A stretch of DNA of 64,000 nucleotides from Cohaesibacter marisflavi (GTDB lineage Bacteria > Pseudomonadota > Alphaproteobacteria > Rhizobiales > Cohaesibacteraceae), in NCBI RefSeq assembly GCF_900115225.1, contig NZ_FOVR01000013.1, positions 83,686-147,685 of the forward strand, written 5' to 3'. Shown here piece by piece: positions 61,664 to 64,000 of the stretch (its first letter is position 1; every line of letters begins with the position of its first letter). The notes below the pieces were generated by a model. It worked only from the letters and a program-made list of their open reading frames with translations, was not told the origin of the DNA and did no database searches. A program made the position numbers and the translations under genes.

Positions 61664-62497
61664 CTATTTCAGTAAACCCTGCCGCACGAGCTTGATCGCG
61701 TAAAGGGTCATTGCCACTGCGTTGGACACGTTCAGGCTCTTGATCGGGCCGGGCATGTCGAGGCGGGCGAGGGACGTGCATTTCTCGCGCGTCAACCGAC
61801 GCAAGCCTTTGCCTTCAGAGCCGAACACGAGAGCCAGAGAGCGGCTGGAGTCCTGTTCTGCGATGATGGTCTCGAACGGTTCGCTTTCCTCGGAATCAAA
61901 TCCCACCACGTCAAAGCCGTTATCTGCCAGATCATCCAACGCCCGGGCCAGATTGGGGACGGAGACCATGGAGATAAGGTCGAGGCCACCGGAGGCCGTC
62001 TTTGCCAGAATGCCGCTCTCTTCAGGGCTGTGCCGTCCTGTCATGACCAGAGCTTCGGCGCCCAAAGCGACCGATGAACGAATGATGGCGCCGACATTGT
62101 GCGGATCGGTGACCTGATCGAGAATCACGACCAGTTTGCACTCATATATGTCGGAGATGTCGAGGGCCGGCAGGTTACGCGTGACTAGAAGAGCCCCCTG
62201 ATGCACAGCGTCGCGCGCCAGAGCGTCGATATCCTTGGGGGAAGATGTTTCCACCAACCCGTCCAGTCGAGACGGGTCGCCGCCAATCTTGCGAATCTCG
62301 TCAACCAGACGGCTCTGGGCATTTTGAGTCGCATAAAGGCGCGTCAATTCGCGGCGCGGATTGGCTACAGCGCTGGCAACAGCGTGTATGCCAAAGATAC
62401 GCACGGTGTCGTCCTGAGCCCTGCGGCTACGGGAGCCCTGATCACTCGCGGCGATCTGACGGGCTTTTTTCTGTTTTTGTGATCTGTTTTTTGCCAT
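61664..62497 (-). CDS. rlmB: SpoU-type 23S rRNA (guanosine-2'-O-)-methyltransferase RlmB
   Basis: A 277-residue methyltransferase acting on 23S rRNA, usually G2251. The N-terminal substrate-binding domain has FGIHAVASAVANPRRELTRL. The SPOUT domain has DPHNVGAIIRSSVALGA (motif 1), LVFGSEGKGLRRL (motif 2) and LDMPGPIKSLNVSNAVAMTLY (motif 3, with the knot). ATG 62497 (MAKNRSQK) is used; the longer frame has no ribosome site. It is divergent from the tRNA-tuf unit. Confidence 0.9.
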   Translation of the reverse strand: MAKNRSQKQKKARQIAASDQGSRSRRAQDDTVRIFGIHAVASAVANPRRELTRLYATQNAQSRLVDEIRKIGGDPSRLDGLVETSSPKDIDALARDAVHQGALLVTRNLPALDISDIYECKLVVILDQVTDPHNVGAIIRSSVALGAEALVMTGRHSPEESGILAKTASGGLDLISMVSVPNLARALDDLADNGFDVVGFDSEESEPFETIIAEQDSSRSLALVFGSEGKGLRRLTREKCTSLARLDMPGPIKSLNVSNAVAMTLYAIKLVRQGLLK

Positions 62498-62783
62498 GGG
62501 CCGATTTAGATGCAAAGCCGGGGGGAGGGCAAGCATTATCCTTCAGCTTTAGACCATTTCGTATGGCTTATGCGCCGGAAATGCATTTGGCCGCCGCAAC
62601 AGAGAGCCAATAGGGCTCCGTGCGCTTTCTTAATTGGTGGGGGAGAACGAAAAAAGTTTTGTCAAAAGGGGCGATTCTTGTTTCTCTCAAAACTTCTCCA
62701 CCGCCTTCGTGGCGCAAAAGCTGCGAATATCCCCAGACTGTTACCGGATTTTCGCGATACCCACAAAAATGATAAAAACCGTG

Positions 62784-62812
62784 TTGACTTCGGCCACGCG
62801 GTTTTGCATAAA
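62784..62812 (+). promoter_or_regulatory. Sigma-70-type promoter for the tRNA-Tyr - tRNA-Gly - tuf unit
   Basis: TTGACT (62784-62789) and CATAAA (62807-62812) are separated by 17 bases. Transcription would start about 7 bases later, some 70 bases ahead of tRNA-Tyr. The remainder of 62498-62887 shows no gene. Confidence 0.55.
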
Positions 62813-62887
62813 GCCGCTCACGAACTGACCGCGACTTGGCGGGCAATTCGAGACCATCCTGTTCGCAGGGACAGGAAGGCGAAGCTT

Positions 62888-62972
62888 GGAGGAGTGTCCG
62901 AGTGGTTAAAGGAGACGGACTGTAAATCCGTTCGCTTAGCGTACGCTGGTTCGAATCCAGCCTCCTCCACCA
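62888..62972 (+). tRNA. tRNA-Tyr (anticodon GUA)
   Basis: An 85-base type II tRNA with a long variable arm. The acceptor stem is GGAGGAG/CTCCTCC and CCA is encoded. The anticodon loop CTGTAAA between ACGGA and TCCGT gives GTA. TGGTTCGAATCCA forms the T arm. Confidence 0.97.
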
Positions 62973-62992
62973 TCTTCGCTTTGATGTCTCGC

Positions 62993-63066
62993 GCGGGTGT
63001 AGCTCAATGGTAGAGCAACAGCCTTCCAAGCTGATGACGAGGGTTCGATTCCCTTCACCCGCTCCA
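62993..63066 (+). tRNA. tRNA-Gly (anticodon UCC)
   Basis: A 74-base cloverleaf 20 bases after tRNA-Tyr. Acceptor GCGGGTG/CACCCGC, D arm GCTCAATGGTAGAGC, anticodon loop CTTCCAA (TCC), T arm GAGGGTTCGATTCCCTT, encoded CCA. One A-A mismatch at the top of the anticodon stem is common in this tRNA. Confidence 0.97.
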
Positions 63067-63230
63067 TCATTGAAATTCCTACATCTTAGAACATTGTATG
63101 GTCCGAGGCTCAAGGGGAGCACGGTCTTTTTGTATTAACCGGGTTTGCGGCTTCTTGGATAAAGAGTTGCGGCCTTTTTGCGCTGGAGTGAGCCAACCAC
63201 GTTGGCCCAACGATGACGAGAGCTGTTTCC

Positions 63231-64000
63231 ATGGCTAAGGAAAAGTTTGAACGTAATAAGCCGCATTGTAACATCGGCACGATTGGTCACGTTGACCATG
63301 GTAAAACCACGCTTACCGCTGCAATCACCATGACCCTTGCGGAAACTGGTGGGGCAACTGCGAAAGCGTATGACGAGATTGACGGTGCACCTGAAGAAAA
63401 AGCACGTGGCATCACGATTTCTACCGCTCACGTTGAGTATGAAACCGAGAACCGTCACTATGCGCACGTTGACTGCCCAGGTCACGCTGACTATGTGAAA
63501 AACATGATCACCGGTGCGGCTCAGATGGACGGCGCAATTCTGGTTTGCTCTGCAGCAGACGGCCCGATGCCACAGACCCGTGAGCACATTCTGCTTGCTC
63601 GTCAGGTTGGTGTTCCTGCTCTTGTTGTTTACCTCAACAAAGTTGACCAGGTAGACGACGAAGAGCTTCTCGAGCTGGTTGAAATGGAAGTTCGTGAACT
63701 TCTGGACAGCTATGAGTTCCCAGGCGATGAAATCCCCATCGTTAAAGGCTCTGCTCTTGCTGCTGTCGAAAACCGTGATCCAGAAATCGGCCGTGATTCC
63801 ATCAAAGCTCTGATGGCTGCTGTTGATGATTACATTCCGACTCCAGAGCGCCCGGTTGACCTTCCGTTCCTGCTGCCGATCGAAGACGTGTTCTCGATCT
63901 CTGGTCGTGGTACGGTTGTTACCGGTCGTGTTGAGCGTGGCATCATCAAGGTTGGTGAAGAAATCGAAATCGTCGGTATCAAACCAACTCAGAAAACCAC
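63231..64000 (+). CDS. tuf: Translation elongation factor Tu, N-terminal part (cut by window edge)
   Basis: From ATG 63231, 256 codons remain open to the window end. [20 protein letters not shown], the P-loop GHVDHGKT, the switch motif [13 protein letters not shown] and the domain-2 start [19 protein letters not shown] are EF-Tu. It carries aminoacyl-tRNA to the ribosome using GTP. It follows two tRNA genes, the usual alphaproteobacterial order, and the transcript probably continues to further ribosome-related genes. Confidence 0.98.
   Translation, partial: MAKEKFERNKPHCNIGTIGHVDHGKTTLTAAITMTLAETGGATAKAYDEIDGAPEEKARGITISTAHVEYETENRHYAHVDCPGHADYVKNMITGAAQMDGAILVCSAADGPMPQTREHILLARQVGVPALVVYLNKVDQVDDEELLELVEMEVRELLDSYEFPGDEIPIVKGSALAAVENRDPEIGRDSIKALMAAVDDYIPTPERPVDLPFLLPIEDVFSISGRGTVVTGRVERGIIKVGEEIEIVGIKPTQKT

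Overview
The window looks like chromosomal DNA of a marine-type alphaproteobacterium, probably of the order Hyphomicrobiales. This is inferred from the GC-rich coding sequence, the rlmB - tRNA-Tyr - tRNA-Gly - tuf arrangement at the right end, and the mix of Tat-exported binding proteins, many high-affinity ABC importers and an aerobic phenylacetate pathway. No insertion sequence, integrase, CRISPR array, rRNA or replication origin was seen.

Layout. At 1-601 (minus) is the start of an RnfC/PduS/PrdC-like electron-transfer protein cut by the window edge, followed by about 950 bases of regulatory, AT-rich DNA. At 1557-6816 is a complete branched-chain-amino-acid-type (HAAT) ABC importer. At 7310-11950 are an M14-type zinc carboxypeptidase-like protein and a GH94 cellobiose phosphorylase with a LacI-type operator upstream. 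At 12.3-32.0 kb is a large phenylacetate (paa) locus in several units: paaJABCDE, an extra PaaA/PaaC-like gene and paaZ (plus strand); a TetR regulator (PaaR-like); paaK, paaI and paaG (minus strand); and, divergent from paaG, paaN, a second five-gene HAAT importer and a fused enoyl-CoA hydratase/3-hydroxyacyl-CoA dehydrogenase. Similar operator-like sites (core ACGGTC) lie in front of each unit, and two near-identical terminators bracket the locus.

At 32.1-41.8 kb are an EamA exporter divergent from a TetR regulator, a Tat-exported CpdB-type nucleotidase, a sugar module (D-lyxose isomerase, LacI regulator, fructokinase-type kinase), another TetR regulator and a soluble PAS chemoreceptor. At 41.9-45.5 kb (minus) is the sulfate importer Sbp-CysT-CysW-CysA. 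At 45.8-48.0 kb is an isolated beta-helix, tailspike-like protein. VOC and Tex genes and tRNA-Thr follow.

From 51.9 to 55.8 kb (minus) is a more AT-rich four-gene cluster with a GlfT2-like galactofuranosyltransferase and three poorly recognisable proteins, probably a cell-surface glycan module. Next come a DUF2147 protein, an FlhB-like/FliK-like pair, a large RTX calcium-binding protein, a small secreted protein, rlmB, two tRNAs and the start of tuf.

How the genes work together. The second ABC importer probably brings in phenylacetate or a related acid. PaaK activates it, PaaABCDE epoxidises the CoA ester, PaaG isomerises, PaaZ (and perhaps PaaN) opens and oxidises the ring, and the fused hydratase/dehydrogenase and PaaJ complete beta-oxidation to acetyl-CoA and succinyl-CoA. 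PaaI removes dead-end thioesters. The TetR protein is the likely CoA-ester-responsive repressor. All functions are assigned by reading motifs and gene order; no database search was run.
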